From Lachnospiraceae bacterium (lineage in GTDB: Bacteria > Bacillota > Clostridia > Lachnospirales > Lachnospiraceae), in NCBI GenBank assembly GCA_900753305.1, contig CAADYR010000115.1:4760-68759 (forward strand): a stretch of DNA of 64,000 nucleotides, in the 5' to 3' direction. Positions 52,429-60,279 of this stretch are shown in pieces. A program made the position numbers and the translations under genes. Under the pieces are notes generated by a model that was given only the letters and a program-made list of their open reading frames with translations, was not told where the DNA came from and did no database searches. Position 1 is the first letter of the stretch. Every line of letters starts with the position of its first letter.

Positions 52429-54045
52429 GTGTCACAGGAACAGAATCAAACACAGAAGAACCAGGAACAGGATGTTAACCAGCTTCTTAAGGTAAGAAGA
52501 GAGAAACTGGCTGCATTGCAGGCAGCAGGCAAGGACCCGTTCCAGATCACAAAATATGATCAGACTCATCACACCAGTGATGCAAAAGAATTATATACAG
52601 CTCATGAAGCAGAGCTTCTGGCAGGCAGAAAAGAGCCGAACGTAGAAGGACTGGATGAGCAGCAGGCAAAAGAAGCATTGAATGAGGACTATAACGAAAG
52701 ACGTGCGATTATGGATGCAAGCCCTATCAACGTATCCATAGCAGGTCGTATGATGTTCAAACGTGTTATGGGTAAAGCTTCTTTCTGCAATATCAAGGAT
52801 CTGAAAGGTACTATCCAGGTCTATGTTGCCAGAGATGCGATCGGTGAAGAAGCATATGCAGATTTCAAAAAGTCTGATATTGGTGATATTTTTGGTGTTA
52901 AGGGATATGTATTCCGCACAAAGACAGGTGAAATCTCCATTCATGCGGTTGAAATGACATTGTTATCCAAGAGCTTACAGATCCTTCCTGAGAAGTTCCA
53001 CGGACTGACAGATACAGATACCCGTTATCGTCAGAGATATGTGGATCTCATTATGAATGATGAAAGCAAGGAAGTATTTATCAAGCGTTCCAAGATCTTA
53101 AAAGAGATCCGTAATTTCCTTGCAGGCAGAGACTTCATGGAAGTAGAGACACCGACTCTGGTATCTAATGCCGGTGGTGCAGCAGCAAGACCTTTTGAAA
53201 CACATTATAATGCATTGAATGAAGATGTGAAACTTCGTATCTCTCTGGAATTATATCTGAAGAGACTGATCGTAGGCGGATTAGAGAGAGTATACGAGAT
53301 TGGCCGTGTATACCGTAATGAAGGTGTTGATACACGCCATAACCCAGAGTTTACTCTGATGGAGTTATATCAGGCATATACAGACTATGAAGGTATGATG
53401 GAACTGACAGAGAGCATGTTCCGTTATCTTGCTGAAACTGTATGTGGTTCAACCAAGATTTCCTACAATGGTGTAGAGATCGATCTGGGTAAGCCATTTG
53501 AACGTCTGACTATGACCGATGCGATCAAGAAATATACAGGTGTTGACTTTGATGCAGTTGCAACTGATGAAGAAGCAAAGGCAATCGCAAAGGAACATAA
53601 TGTAGAATATGAAGAACGCCATACAAAGGGCGATATCGTAAATCTGTTCTTTGAAGAATTCTGCGAAGAGAACTTGGTACAACCTACTTTCATTATGGAT
53701 CATCCTCTGGCTATTTCACCATTAACCAAGAAAAAGCCAAGCGACCCATCCAAGGTAGAGCGTTTTGAGTTATTTATCAACACATGGGAAATGTGTAATG
53801 CTTACTCCGAGCTGAATGATCCTATCGATCAGAGAGAACGTTTTGCACAGCAGGATGCAAATGCGGCAGCAGGCGATGACGAAGCAGAGCATACAGACGA
53901 AGATTTCCTGAATGCACTGGAAATCGGTATGCCACCTACAGGCGGTATCGGCTACGGTATCGACAGACTGGTTATGCTGTTAACAGATTCACAGGCGATC
54001 AGAGATGTATTATTGTTCCCTACGATGAAGTCATTGGACAAATAA
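52429..54045 (+). CDS. lysS: Lysyl-tRNA synthetase (class II)
   Basis: 538 residues; the GTG at 52429 is preferred because AAAGGAG and GGGAAAA lie upstream. A leading Gln-rich helix and OB-fold anticodon domain (about 60-200) are followed by the class II core. Motif 2 is [14 protein letters not shown] near 288, and motif 3 is G-I-G-Y-G-I-D-R-L near 508. It charges tRNA-Lys. The conjugative element begins within 50 bp of its stop codon, which suggests the element uses the lysS 3' end as its attachment site. Confidence 0.94.
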   Translation: MSQEQNQTQKNQEQDVNQLLKVRREKLAALQAAGKDPFQITKYDQTHHTSDAKELYTAHEAELLAGRKEPNVEGLDEQQAKEALNEDYNERRAIMDASPINVSIAGRMMFKRVMGKASFCNIKDLKGTIQVYVARDAIGEEAYADFKKSDIGDIFGVKGYVFRTKTGEISIHAVEMTLLSKSLQILPEKFHGLTDTDTRYRQRYVDLIMNDESKEVFIKRSKILKEIRNFLAGRDFMEVETPTLVSNAGGAAARPFETHYNALNEDVKLRISLELYLKRLIVGGLERVYEIGRVYRNEGVDTRHNPEFTLMELYQAYTDYEGMMELTESMFRYLAETVCGSTKISYNGVEIDLGKPFERLTMTDAIKKYTGVDFDAVATDEEAKAIAKEHNVEYEERHTKGDIVNLFFEEFCEENLVQPTFIMDHPLAISPLTKKKPSDPSKVERFELFINTWEMCNAYSELNDPIDQRERFAQQDANAAAGDDEAEHTDEDFLNALEIGMPPTGGIGYGIDRLVMLLTDSQAIRDVLLFPTMKSLDK

Positions 54046-54086
54046 ATGCCCATTTTATGCGGGTTTGCGGACTTTTTAATTGTATG

Positions 54087-54108
54087 GTACGACAAGAGTA
54101 CGACAAAA
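54087..54108 (+). other. Direct GTACGACAA repeats at the element junction
   Basis: GTACGACAA occurs at 54087-54095 and again at 54098-54106, 11 bp apart, just after lysS. Paired short direct repeats beside an integration site are typical of arm-binding sites of tyrosine recombinases. No integrase gene is present in the window, so this is placed as a probable attL end of the element. Confidence 0.45.
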
Positions 54109-54183
54109 TAACCTGTCTTAAAGGGTTAAAATAAACGATTTTAAATTAAAATCAAGTCAGTTCAAGTTAATATTTTGTACTAT

Positions 54184-54228
54184 AAGGACATTTTTCTAAA
54201 AGAAATTTTAGAGAAGTGTCCTTTTTGT
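54184..54228 (+). terminator. Hairpin before the first element gene
   Basis: AAGGACA (54184-54190) pairs with TGTCCTT (54217-54223), with an inner TCTAAAA/TTTTAGA pair, then TTTTTG. It may stop transcription from lysS entering the element, or act as an attenuator for it. Confidence 0.75.
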
Positions 54229-54262
54229 TATGGTCAGCAAAGCAGAAATGGAGGAAAAGAAC

Positions 54263-54736
54263 ATGAATAGTACAGCGTTAGGAGCAGGAGCCCCAAAAGC
54301 TCAAAAAATTATTTTTATCAGTGAAGCACATGAGAAATTCTACTATGAGAAATTGAAAGAGGTGAGGTATCAGGCTGTGTACCACAAGGCACTTTGCTAT
54401 TGTCTTGGTATTAACGATGATACCAGAAGAAATGCGAACCGCATTTATGATTTTAAGACAGGTTGTGTAAAGACAGAATGTTTACATGAAGGCTGGCAGA
54501 CCAGTGGAAGCGTGAAAGTAGTCAGAATGGCGTTTAATTTGTACTGCAACGGTACACCAAGCGTAGATGATTACAAAGACGCAGAGGAGCAGATCAGTGA
54601 GTGCAGGCAGTATACGGTGGAAGAATTATTCTGCTGTGCCTATGCACCGTATTTTTGGCAGGCAATACAAATCCGGTATCCAGAATATGCAACCTATAAC
54701 CGGAAACTGTATGCCTTGTTTGGAGGAGTAGATTGA
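54263..54736 (+). CDS. DUF6075-like conjugative element protein
   Basis: 157 residues; the ATG at 54263 follows GGAGG by 9 nt (a further ATG at 54230 has none). It has F-I-S-E-A-H-E-K-F-Y-Y, Y-H-K-A-L-C-Y-C-L-G-I-N-D-D-T-R and I-Y-D-F-K-T-G-C-V-K, which I recall as the DUF6075 family that opens many Tn1549-like elements. Probably cytoplasmic; role unknown. Its stop overlaps the next start codon. Confidence 0.65.
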   Translation: MNSTALGAGAPKAQKIIFISEAHEKFYYEKLKEVRYQAVYHKALCYCLGINDDTRRNANRIYDFKTGCVKTECLHEGWQTSGSVKVVRMAFNLYCNGTPSVDDYKDAEEQISECRQYTVEELFCCAYAPYFWQAIQIRYPEYATYNRKLYALFGGVD

Positions 54737-54915
54737 TGTTAAAAGTTCGATTGATGGGAACAAAGAATGATATTAAATGGTTTGGGAAGATTTTGCAGAG
54801 AAATCCCAAGATTGAAGTAACAGAGTTTTCAGATTTATACCCGAATAAAGGAACAAAGAAATTCCACAGGGCTTATGTGGAAGTCAGAAAATGCAACGTA
54901 AAAGAAAATCAGTAG
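54736..54915 (+). CDS. DUF3970-like small protein
   Basis: 59 residues, basic (many K), starting M-L-K-V-R-L-M-G and resembling the DUF3970 family of small element proteins. It overlaps the upstream stop by 1 bp and is followed 20 bp later by parA, so the three form a coupled block. Role unknown. Confidence 0.6.
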   Translation: MLKVRLMGTKNDIKWFGKILQRNPKIEVTEFSDLYPNKGTKKFHRAYVEVRKCNVKENQ

Positions 54916-54935
54916 AAAGCAAAGGAGAATTTATC

Positions 54936-55721
54936 ATGTGTAGAGTTATAGCAATCGCAAATCAGAAAGGTGGAGTCGGAAAGACCACCACAACAAGCAA
55001 TTTAGGAATAGGATTGGCAAAACAGGGGAAAAAGGTACTTTTGATTGATGCCGATGCACAGGGCAGTCTTACCGCAAGTTTGGGGTACACAGAGCCGGAC
55101 GCAATCGAGATCACATTGGCATCGGTCATGGGCAGTCTGATTAAGGACGAGGAAGTTGAGCCTATGGAGGGCATTTTACACCATGAGGAAGGAATAGACC
55201 TTATGCCGGGAAACATTGAGCTTTCCGGTCTGGAGGTTTCACTTGTGAATGTCATGAGCCGGGAGCGTATCATGCAGGAGTACATAAGCATGGTGCAGGA
55301 TTATTACGATTACATCTTAATTGACTGTATGCCTTCACTTGGAATGATTACCATAAATGCCTTTGCCTGTGCCGACAGTATTCTGATACCAGTGCAGGCG
55401 GCGTATCTGCCCGTTAAAGGTTTACAGCAACTTATCAAGACAATTGGCAAGGTAAAGCGTCAGATTAACCCAAAACTGGAGATAGAGGGCATTTTATTGA
55501 CGATGGTTGACAGCAGGACGAATTATGCAAGGGACATCAGCGCCATGCTGAAGGAAGCCTATGGAAGCCGGGTAAAGATATTTACCAATATTATCCCGAT
55601 TTCGGTAAGGGCGGCGGAGATTTCTGCGGAAGGAGTCAGCATTTATAAGCATGATCCAAAGGGAAAGGTGGCATCTGCCTACAATTCTTTGACAGAGGAG
55701 GTGCTTGCAAATGAGCAGTAA
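54936..55721 (+). CDS. parA: ParA-family partition ATPase
   Basis: 261 residues; the ATG at 54936 has AAAGGAG upstream. Deviant Walker A K-G-G-V-G-K-T-T-T-T near residue 12-21, D-A-D-A-Q-G-S-L-T near 41 and a Walker B strand Y-I-L-I-D-C-M-P-S near 125. ParA proteins hydrolyse ATP on DNA and space replicons or element copies with ParB. Its 3' end overlaps parB by 11 bp. Confidence 0.93.
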   Translation: MCRVIAIANQKGGVGKTTTTSNLGIGLAKQGKKVLLIDADAQGSLTASLGYTEPDAIEITLASVMGSLIKDEEVEPMEGILHHEEGIDLMPGNIELSGLEVSLVNVMSRERIMQEYISMVQDYYDYILIDCMPSLGMITINAFACADSILIPVQAAYLPVKGLQQLIKTIGKVKRQINPKLEIEGILLTMVDSRTNYARDISAMLKEAYGSRVKIFTNIIPISVRAAEISAEGVSIYKHDPKGKVASAYNSLTEEVLANEQ

Positions 55722-56601
55722 TACAAAGACAGGAAGCGCATCTAAAATCAAAATGGAGAGTTTTGATGATTTATTCGGTGGAAGCAACGCACAGGAAATA
55801 GGGGCAGAGCAGATTATCAATGCCCCGTTAGCAGACCTTCATGAGTTCAAAGACCACCCATTTAAGGTATTGGACGATGAAAAGATGGAGGAAACAACGG
55901 AGAGTATCAGACTTTACGGGGTACTTGTTCCGGGAATTGCAAGACCGAGAGCAGGCGGCGGCTATGAGCTGATCGCCGGGCACCGCAGGAAGCATGGCTC
56001 AGAAAGAGCCGGGAAAACGGAAATGCCGATTATTGTCCGCAATTATTCCGATGATGAAGCAACTATTATCATGGTGGATTCCAATATCCAGAGAGAGGAC
56101 ATTTTACCGAGTGAAAAGGCAAAAGCCTATAAGATGAAGTATGAAGCCATGAAGCATCAGGGAAAGAAATCGGGAAAGAATACCCTTGATGAAGTGGGGG
56201 AAGCTGCTGGGGAAAATGCGAAAAAGGTGCAGCGTTATATCTGGCTTTCAAGGTTGTCCGATGAGCTTCTTGAAATGGTGGATACCAAGAAATTAGGCTT
56301 TTCACAGGGCGTGGACATATCCTTTCTATCAGAGGAAGCACAGCAGTGGGTAGAGGTCGTTATAGAAGAACGGGGCTGTAATGTCAGCACCGTACAATCC
56401 GGCAAGTTAAAGGAATATGGCAAAAACGGAGAGCTTACGCTTGCAATGGTGCGGCTGATCCTGACAGAAGAAAAGCCAAAGGAACGCAAGGTTACACTGA
56501 AAGCGGATAAAATCAGCAAGTATTTTGCTGAAGATTATAGCAGTGAAGATATAGAGAATATTATCATTCAGCTTTTGGATGAATGGAAGAAAAGACAGTA
56601 G
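55711..56601 (+). CDS. parB: ParB-family DNA-binding partition protein
   Basis: 296 residues; the ATG at 55711 has GAGGAGG upstream and lies inside the parA end. It has the N-terminal ParB motif H-P-F-K-V-L-D-D then G-V-L-V-P-G-I-A-R-P-R, and the box G-Y-E-L-I-A-G-H-R-R-K near residue 86. A KorB-like helix-turn-helix follows. It pairs with ParA; its centromere site is not obvious, though repeated palindromes in this element are candidates. Confidence 0.9.
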   Translation: MSSNTKTGSASKIKMESFDDLFGGSNAQEIGAEQIINAPLADLHEFKDHPFKVLDDEKMEETTESIRLYGVLVPGIARPRAGGGYELIAGHRRKHGSERAGKTEMPIIVRNYSDDEATIIMVDSNIQREDILPSEKAKAYKMKYEAMKHQGKKSGKNTLDEVGEAAGENAKKVQRYIWLSRLSDELLEMVDTKKLGFSQGVDISFLSEEAQQWVEVVIEERGCNVSTVQSGKLKEYGKNGELTLAMVRLILTEEKPKERKVTLKADKISKYFAEDYSSEDIENIIIQLLDEWKKRQ

Positions 56602-56618
56602 AAAGGAGGTGCAGGCAC

Positions 56619-57680
56619 ATGGGTAACATGATGAAATTTGATTATTACTATGGTATCGAAGCAGAACAGTTTTCATTTTACAGAGTTCCGAGATTGCTGA
56701 TTAAGGACGAACGGTTCAAAGAGTTATCCAGTGATGCAAAGCTCCTTTATGGTCTGATGCTTGACAGAATGTCACTATCCATGAAAAACGGATGGTTTGA
56801 TGATGAAAACAGGGCATATATTCATTATACCCTTGATAATATTATGGAGGATTTAGGTTGTGCAAAAGAAAAGTGTGTGAAAGTATTGGCAGAGCTTGAC
56901 AGCAAAAAGGGTATTGGTCTGATAGAGAAAAAAAGACAGGGATTGGGGAAACCGGATATTATTTATGTCAAAAACTTTGCCACTTTGGAAGTGGGCGGAG
57001 AGCCAGAAAGCCAGCCGGAAAGTCTTTCAAACACTGATGTTTCCACAGAAGTTCGGAAATCGAACTTCAAGAGGTTCGATAATCAAACTTCCAGAAGTTC
57101 GGAAATCGAACTTGCAGAGGTTCGGAAACCGAACTTGCAGGAGTTCGGAAATCAAACTTCAAGAGGTTCGGAAACCGAACTTGCAGAGGTTCGAGAACCG
57201 AACGCAAATTATAACAATACTAACTATACTGATTTGAGTTATAACAATCAATCTAATCAATCAGAGAGTAAAGTCGAAGAAACGATTGATGTGATGGATG
57301 ATGTCAACGCATACATAGAAATCATTAAGGAAAATATTGAGTATGAGCATTACATGAAGTATAGTACGCAGGATAAAGGGCTTTATGATGAGCTTTTTGA
57401 GGTGATTTGTGAGGTTGTATGCGTAAAACACAAGACGGTTAAGATTGGTGGGGATGATTATCCATATGAGCTGGTAAAGTCAAAGTTCTTAAAGCTGAAC
57501 AGCTCGCATTTGGAGTATGTGATGGAGTGCATGAAGAATACCACAACCAAGATAACAAATATCAAGGCATATATGGTGACAGCACTCTACAATGCGCCAA
57601 ATACAATCAATCATTATTACCAACAGGAGGTACAGCACGATATGTATGGAGGTGGATGGCATGAAAAGGGTATTGTTTAA
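56619..57680 (+). CDS. repA: RepA_N-family replication initiator with DUF6017 tail
   Basis: 353 residues; the ATG at 56619 has AAAGGAGG upstream. Residues 1-110 are a RepA_N domain (F-Y-R-V-P-R-L-L, L-S-S-D-A-K-L-L-Y-G-L-M-L-D-R-M, then I-M-E-D-L-G-C). Residues about 145-195 are a repetitive spacer encoded by seven 23-bp iterons. The C-terminal 130 residues resemble DUF6017. In RepA_N plasmids the origin lies inside the rep gene, which this repeat array matches. It lets the element replicate after transfer. Confidence 0.88.
   Translation: MGNMMKFDYYYGIEAEQFSFYRVPRLLIKDERFKELSSDAKLLYGLMLDRMSLSMKNGWFDDENRAYIHYTLDNIMEDLGCAKEKCVKVLAELDSKKGIGLIEKKRQGLGKPDIIYVKNFATLEVGGEPESQPESLSNTDVSTEVRKSNFKRFDNQTSRSSEIELAEVRKPNLQEFGNQTSRGSETELAEVREPNANYNNTNYTDLSYNNQSNQSESKVEETIDVMDDVNAYIEIIKENIEYEHYMKYSTQDKGLYDELFEVICEVVCVKHKTVKIGGDDYPYELVKSKFLKLNSSHLEYVMECMKNTTTKITNIKAYMVTALYNAPNTINHYYQQEVQHDMYGGGWHEKGIV
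57051..57203 (+). repeat. Seven 23-bp iterons inside repA (likely oriV)
   Basis: Repeat unit GTTCGGAAACCGAACTTGCAG plus 2 bases, starting at 57051, 57074, 57097, 57120, 57143, 57166 and 57189 (the last cut after 15 bp). Each unit begins with the palindrome GTTCGG-AAA-CCGAAC, with changes in copies 1-3, 5 and 7. The 23-bp period is not a multiple of 3, so the encoded peptide repeats only every 23 residues. Selection therefore acts on the DNA, as expected of initiator-binding sites. Confidence 0.85.
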
Positions 57681-57996
57681 GGTTATTGTTCCGGCAGTGA
57701 TAATTACGGTATGGATGCTGACCTGTTATCCGGTATGCAATAAAGCAGAAGGCTTTGACTGGTTTTTATATTGGATTATTGCAGGGTGTCCGTTTGGTAT
57801 CCGCCGTATGTGCCTGTGGCTGATACCCAAGAATTTCGGTATCAGCGGGAGCATTGGTATTCTTGCTCTGAATTGTATTATAGGCGGTCTAATCGGCGGT
57901 GTAGTGCTGATTTTTAAGATAATCGGCATTGCAGGAGAGCTTATCAGTATTATAACAGGACACTTCTGGACGAAAAGTCCAAAAGTGGAAATATAG
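57661..57996 (+). CDS. DUF6050-like small membrane protein
   Basis: 111 residues; the ATG at 57661 lies within the 3' end of repA. Three hydrophobic segments (about 5-25, 33-50, 62-95) including G-C-P-F-G-I-R-R-M-C-L-W-L-I-P-K, a pattern I associate with DUF6050 in Tn1549-like elements. Its C-terminal codons lie within the first copy of the element palindrome. Role unknown. Confidence 0.7.
   Translation: MKRVLFKVIVPAVIITVWMLTCYPVCNKAEGFDWFLYWIIAGCPFGIRRMCLWLIPKNFGISGSIGILALNCIIGGLIGGVVLIFKIIGIAGELISIITGHFWTKSPKVEI
57962..57991 (+). repeat. Element palindrome, copy A
   Basis: ACTTCTGGAC-GAAAA-GTCCAAAAGT followed by GGAAA. Arms match over 9 of 10 positions. It overlaps the end of the DUF6050-like gene. 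Confidence 0.8.
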
Positions 57997-57997
57997 A

Positions 57998-58026
57998 ACT
58001 TCTGGACATTTTGTCCAAAGGTGGGG
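57998..58026 (+). repeat. Element palindrome, copy B
   Basis: ACTTCTGGAC-ATTTT-GTCCAAAGGT. The loop is the reverse complement of the AAAAT loop of copies C and D. A weak GCAG/CTGC hairpin with T-run follows. Confidence 0.8.
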
Positions 58027-58079
58027 CAGTCAAATATGGCTGCTCTTTTATTGTAAGAAAGGAAGGAGCAAAAAGATTT

Positions 58080-58727
58080 ATGGAGTCAATGAGAGATGTG
58101 TACAGGGTAATGGAACGGGAAATTAAAAGGGGAAGCACACCATTACGGTTTGAACAGTTAGGTTTTGGCGATTACAGCTACAATGAAATTACTTCAAAGG
58201 AAAAGCTTTTGCAGGTGCTTTCCTATCTGCTGCGGATCGGTGAGTATGAGCCATTCGCCGGAAAAACCATAGGGAACAATGTTTACATGGATATGCGGGG
58301 GAAAAAAGCTGTTTTTAAGAGAACAAGACTGACCTATGAGAGAAATAATATTTTTGCAACAATTAAGCGGCTGGCAAAGAAGTATAAGCCGGACTATGAC
58401 GGAAAGGTGTATCTGGAAACAGTAAGATGTTTTTTTACCATATCTGAGGAAGAATTGGGAAAGTGCCGATACAATTATAAAGGCAAGGATACATATGCCT
58501 TTGTGATGTCTGACAGATATATCATGGCTTTATATACATACTGTCTGTCAGCAAGAAAAGCGGTGGCTTTGGAAAATATAGAGCTGGAGGGACTTTCAGA
58601 AGCGGAGCTTTTTATGGTAAAATTGGAGAGTGTCAGAGAAGTGTTATTCCAGGCATTATTGCTTGATGATGTGAAGTTTGAAGATGGCAAGATGTATGCG
58701 GAGCTTTATTCTATTTATATATTATAG
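58080..58727 (+). CDS. Unknown conjugative element protein
   Basis: 215 residues; the ATG at 58080 has GGAAGGAG 11 nt upstream; a longer frame starting inside palindrome B has no site. Hydrophilic, with Y-R-V-M-E-R-E-I-K-R-G, L-G-F-G-D-Y-S-Y-N-E and many K/R/Y. I do not recognise it. It lies between palindromes B and C, between repA-associated genes and pcfB, so it may be cargo or an accessory element gene. Confidence 0.6.
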   Translation: MESMRDVYRVMEREIKRGSTPLRFEQLGFGDYSYNEITSKEKLLQVLSYLLRIGEYEPFAGKTIGNNVYMDMRGKKAVFKRTRLTYERNNIFATIKRLAKKYKPDYDGKVYLETVRCFFTISEEELGKCRYNYKGKDTYAFVMSDRYIMALYTYCLSARKAVALENIELEGLSEAELFMVKLESVREVLFQALLLDDVKFEDGKMYAELYSIYIL

Positions 58728-58744
58728 AGAAAGAAGGAAATTAT

Positions 58745-59614
58745 ATGTTGGAAATTGATTATGGTTCGTCTGTTTTTTACTATGGAGATGGGGTGCATCA
58801 AGTTAGGAGACATTACACTATTGAATATTTATTTGATTGCGACAATATAGAATTACAGACAAAATATGAAAGAGAAATGCATTGCATTCTTGAATCTTTT
58901 AATGTTGCCATGACACAGGAATGCCAATGGGGAAAGGAATTTTTGGAATCTATTGGGGTATTAATACAAAATACCGAGGTAGTCCCATATACATTATATT
59001 ATGATTCAGACTGTGATGTTGATTTGGTAGAAAGTGAAATTATAAAAAAAGGACTAGAGTGTTTATACAAGATAAAACCAATTATTGCTCATATTGATAA
59101 TCATTTATTGATGGATAAAGAATGTCATGGGGAGTTATCATTAGGTGGGTGTGGAAAACGGTTGATATCAATAACAGAAGATGTAATAAAGCCTAGTGAT
59201 ATTAGTGATACAGCTTCATTTATGATGGATCAGCTATTAGGCTTGGAGTCAACCGGAAAAACAATCATTATAACAGATAATTATTTATTTCCCCAAAATT
59301 ATGATTTTACTTATGAGAATGATTTGAAAAAAGTTTTATGTTTTTTAAAAGCAAAAGAAATTAGATATTATGGGAATCAAAATCTTTTAAATAATAATTT
59401 TTTTCAAAAAATAAAGCAGATATTAAAATCTGTTGGGACGGAAATAACATTTTATAACATTAGTGATTTTCATGATAGATTTTGGATTAATAAGGATACT
59501 TTAGATGGATTAGTTTTTGGAACATCTCTTAATGGAATTGGAAGAAAATTGTGTTATTTTGATGCTATTACAAGAGATGATGCAAAAACAATTATACAAT
59601 ATTTAGAAAAGTAG
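58745..59614 (+). CDS. Unknown cargo protein with C-terminal PLD-like motif
   Basis: 289 residues, visibly more AT-rich than the neighbouring transfer genes. The N-terminal 170 residues are unrecognised. The last 110 residues run through a strand-helix region I-I-I-T-D-N-Y-L-F-P and end with F-H-D-R-F-W-I, then G-L-V-F-G-T-S-L-N-G-I-G. A His-x-Arg-Phe followed by G-T-S-L-N is the C-terminal pattern of PLD-like domains seen in defence and restriction-type proteins. It starts 18 bp after the preceding gene and is followed by a terminator, so it looks like inserted cargo. Confidence 0.6.
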   Translation: MLEIDYGSSVFYYGDGVHQVRRHYTIEYLFDCDNIELQTKYEREMHCILESFNVAMTQECQWGKEFLESIGVLIQNTEVVPYTLYYDSDCDVDLVESEIIKKGLECLYKIKPIIAHIDNHLLMDKECHGELSLGGCGKRLISITEDVIKPSDISDTASFMMDQLLGLESTGKTIIITDNYLFPQNYDFTYENDLKKVLCFLKAKEIRYYGNQNLLNNNFFQKIKQILKSVGTEITFYNISDFHDRFWINKDTLDGLVFGTSLNGIGRKLCYFDAITRDDAKTIIQYLEK

Positions 59615-59633
59615 CTATATAAATTTTGACAGC

Positions 59634-59678
59634 GCAAGGGCAGTTATAGACCGTAAAGGTTTGTAGCTGCCCTTTTTG
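59634..59678 (+). terminator. Rho-independent terminator
   Basis: GCAAGGGCAG (59634-59643) pairs with CTGCCCTT (59667-59674) and following bases, then TTTGCG. It ends the cargo gene unit. Confidence 0.75.
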
Positions 59679-59686
59679 CGTTTACA

Positions 59687-59720
59687 GAACTCTTGGACAA
59701 AATGTCCAGAAGTGGAAAGG
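59687..59720 (+). repeat. Element palindrome, copy C
   Basis: GAACTCTTGGAC-AAAAT-GTCCAGAAGTGGAAAGG. Core TGGACAAAATGTCCA is perfect. It sits 80-110 bp upstream of pcfB. Confidence 0.8.
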
Positions 59721-59802
59721 AGAGCTTATGAAGTATTTACTGCACAGGCTGTATGTTCCACCATAGTGGAGCTACAGTTACAAAAAATCAAGGAGGAAAA
59801 CC

Positions 59803-60279
59803 ATGCAGGAGGAAGTTACACAGAAAACGATTGCCCTTGTTTTCAAGTCCTCAAGGCTGACCGCCGATGTACTGAAAAAAGCCATGAAGATGTATCTGGA
59901 GCGCCGGAAAGCCGGACAACAGGCAACACATGGAAAAATGTCAGTGAAAAAGCTGGTCGGTCAGGGTATGGGAGCTTCGAGTATTGAGGTTACGGATAAC
60001 AACATCAAGTCCTTTGAGCGGGTGGCAAGGAAATACAATGTTGACTTTGCAGTGAAAAAGGATAAGACGGTGGAACCGCCGAAGTATATGGTATTTTTCA
60101 AGGGCAAGGATGCCGATGTGATCACACAGGCATTTAAGGAATTTGTGAAAGTTAATGAGAAGAAGCGTGGCAGAGTATCCGTAAAGGAGAAGCTGGCAGA
60201 GTTCAGGGAGCTTCTTGGAAAGGACAAGAACAGGGAGAGAGCAAGGGAACACCAGAAAGACAGGGGGCAATCACTATGA
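59803..60279 (+). CDS. pcfB: PcfB-family (DUF3801) conjugation protein
   Basis: 158 residues; AAGGAGG precedes the ATG. The whole protein matches the PcfB/DUF3801 pattern, K-T-I-A-L-V-F-K-S-S-R-L-T near residue 8 and K-Y-M-V-F-F-K-G-K-D-A near 92. The C-terminal tail is Lys/Arg-rich. PcfB-type proteins act at the relaxosome and couple the DNA to the VirD4 ATPase. Its stop overlaps the ATG of the coupling protein gene (ATGA). Confidence 0.9.
   Translation: MQEEVTQKTIALVFKSSRLTADVLKKAMKMYLERRKAGQQATHGKMSVKKLVGQGMGASSIEVTDNNIKSFERVARKYNVDFAVKKDKTVEPPKYMVFFKGKDADVITQAFKEFVKVNEKKRGRVSVKEKLAEFRELLGKDKNRERAREHQKDRGQSL

Noticed and set aside
57051..57203. Short regular repeats suggestive of a CRISPR array
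   Set aside because: The repeats are directly adjacent with no unique spacers, lie inside an intact repA frame and contain a palindrome; they fit iterons.
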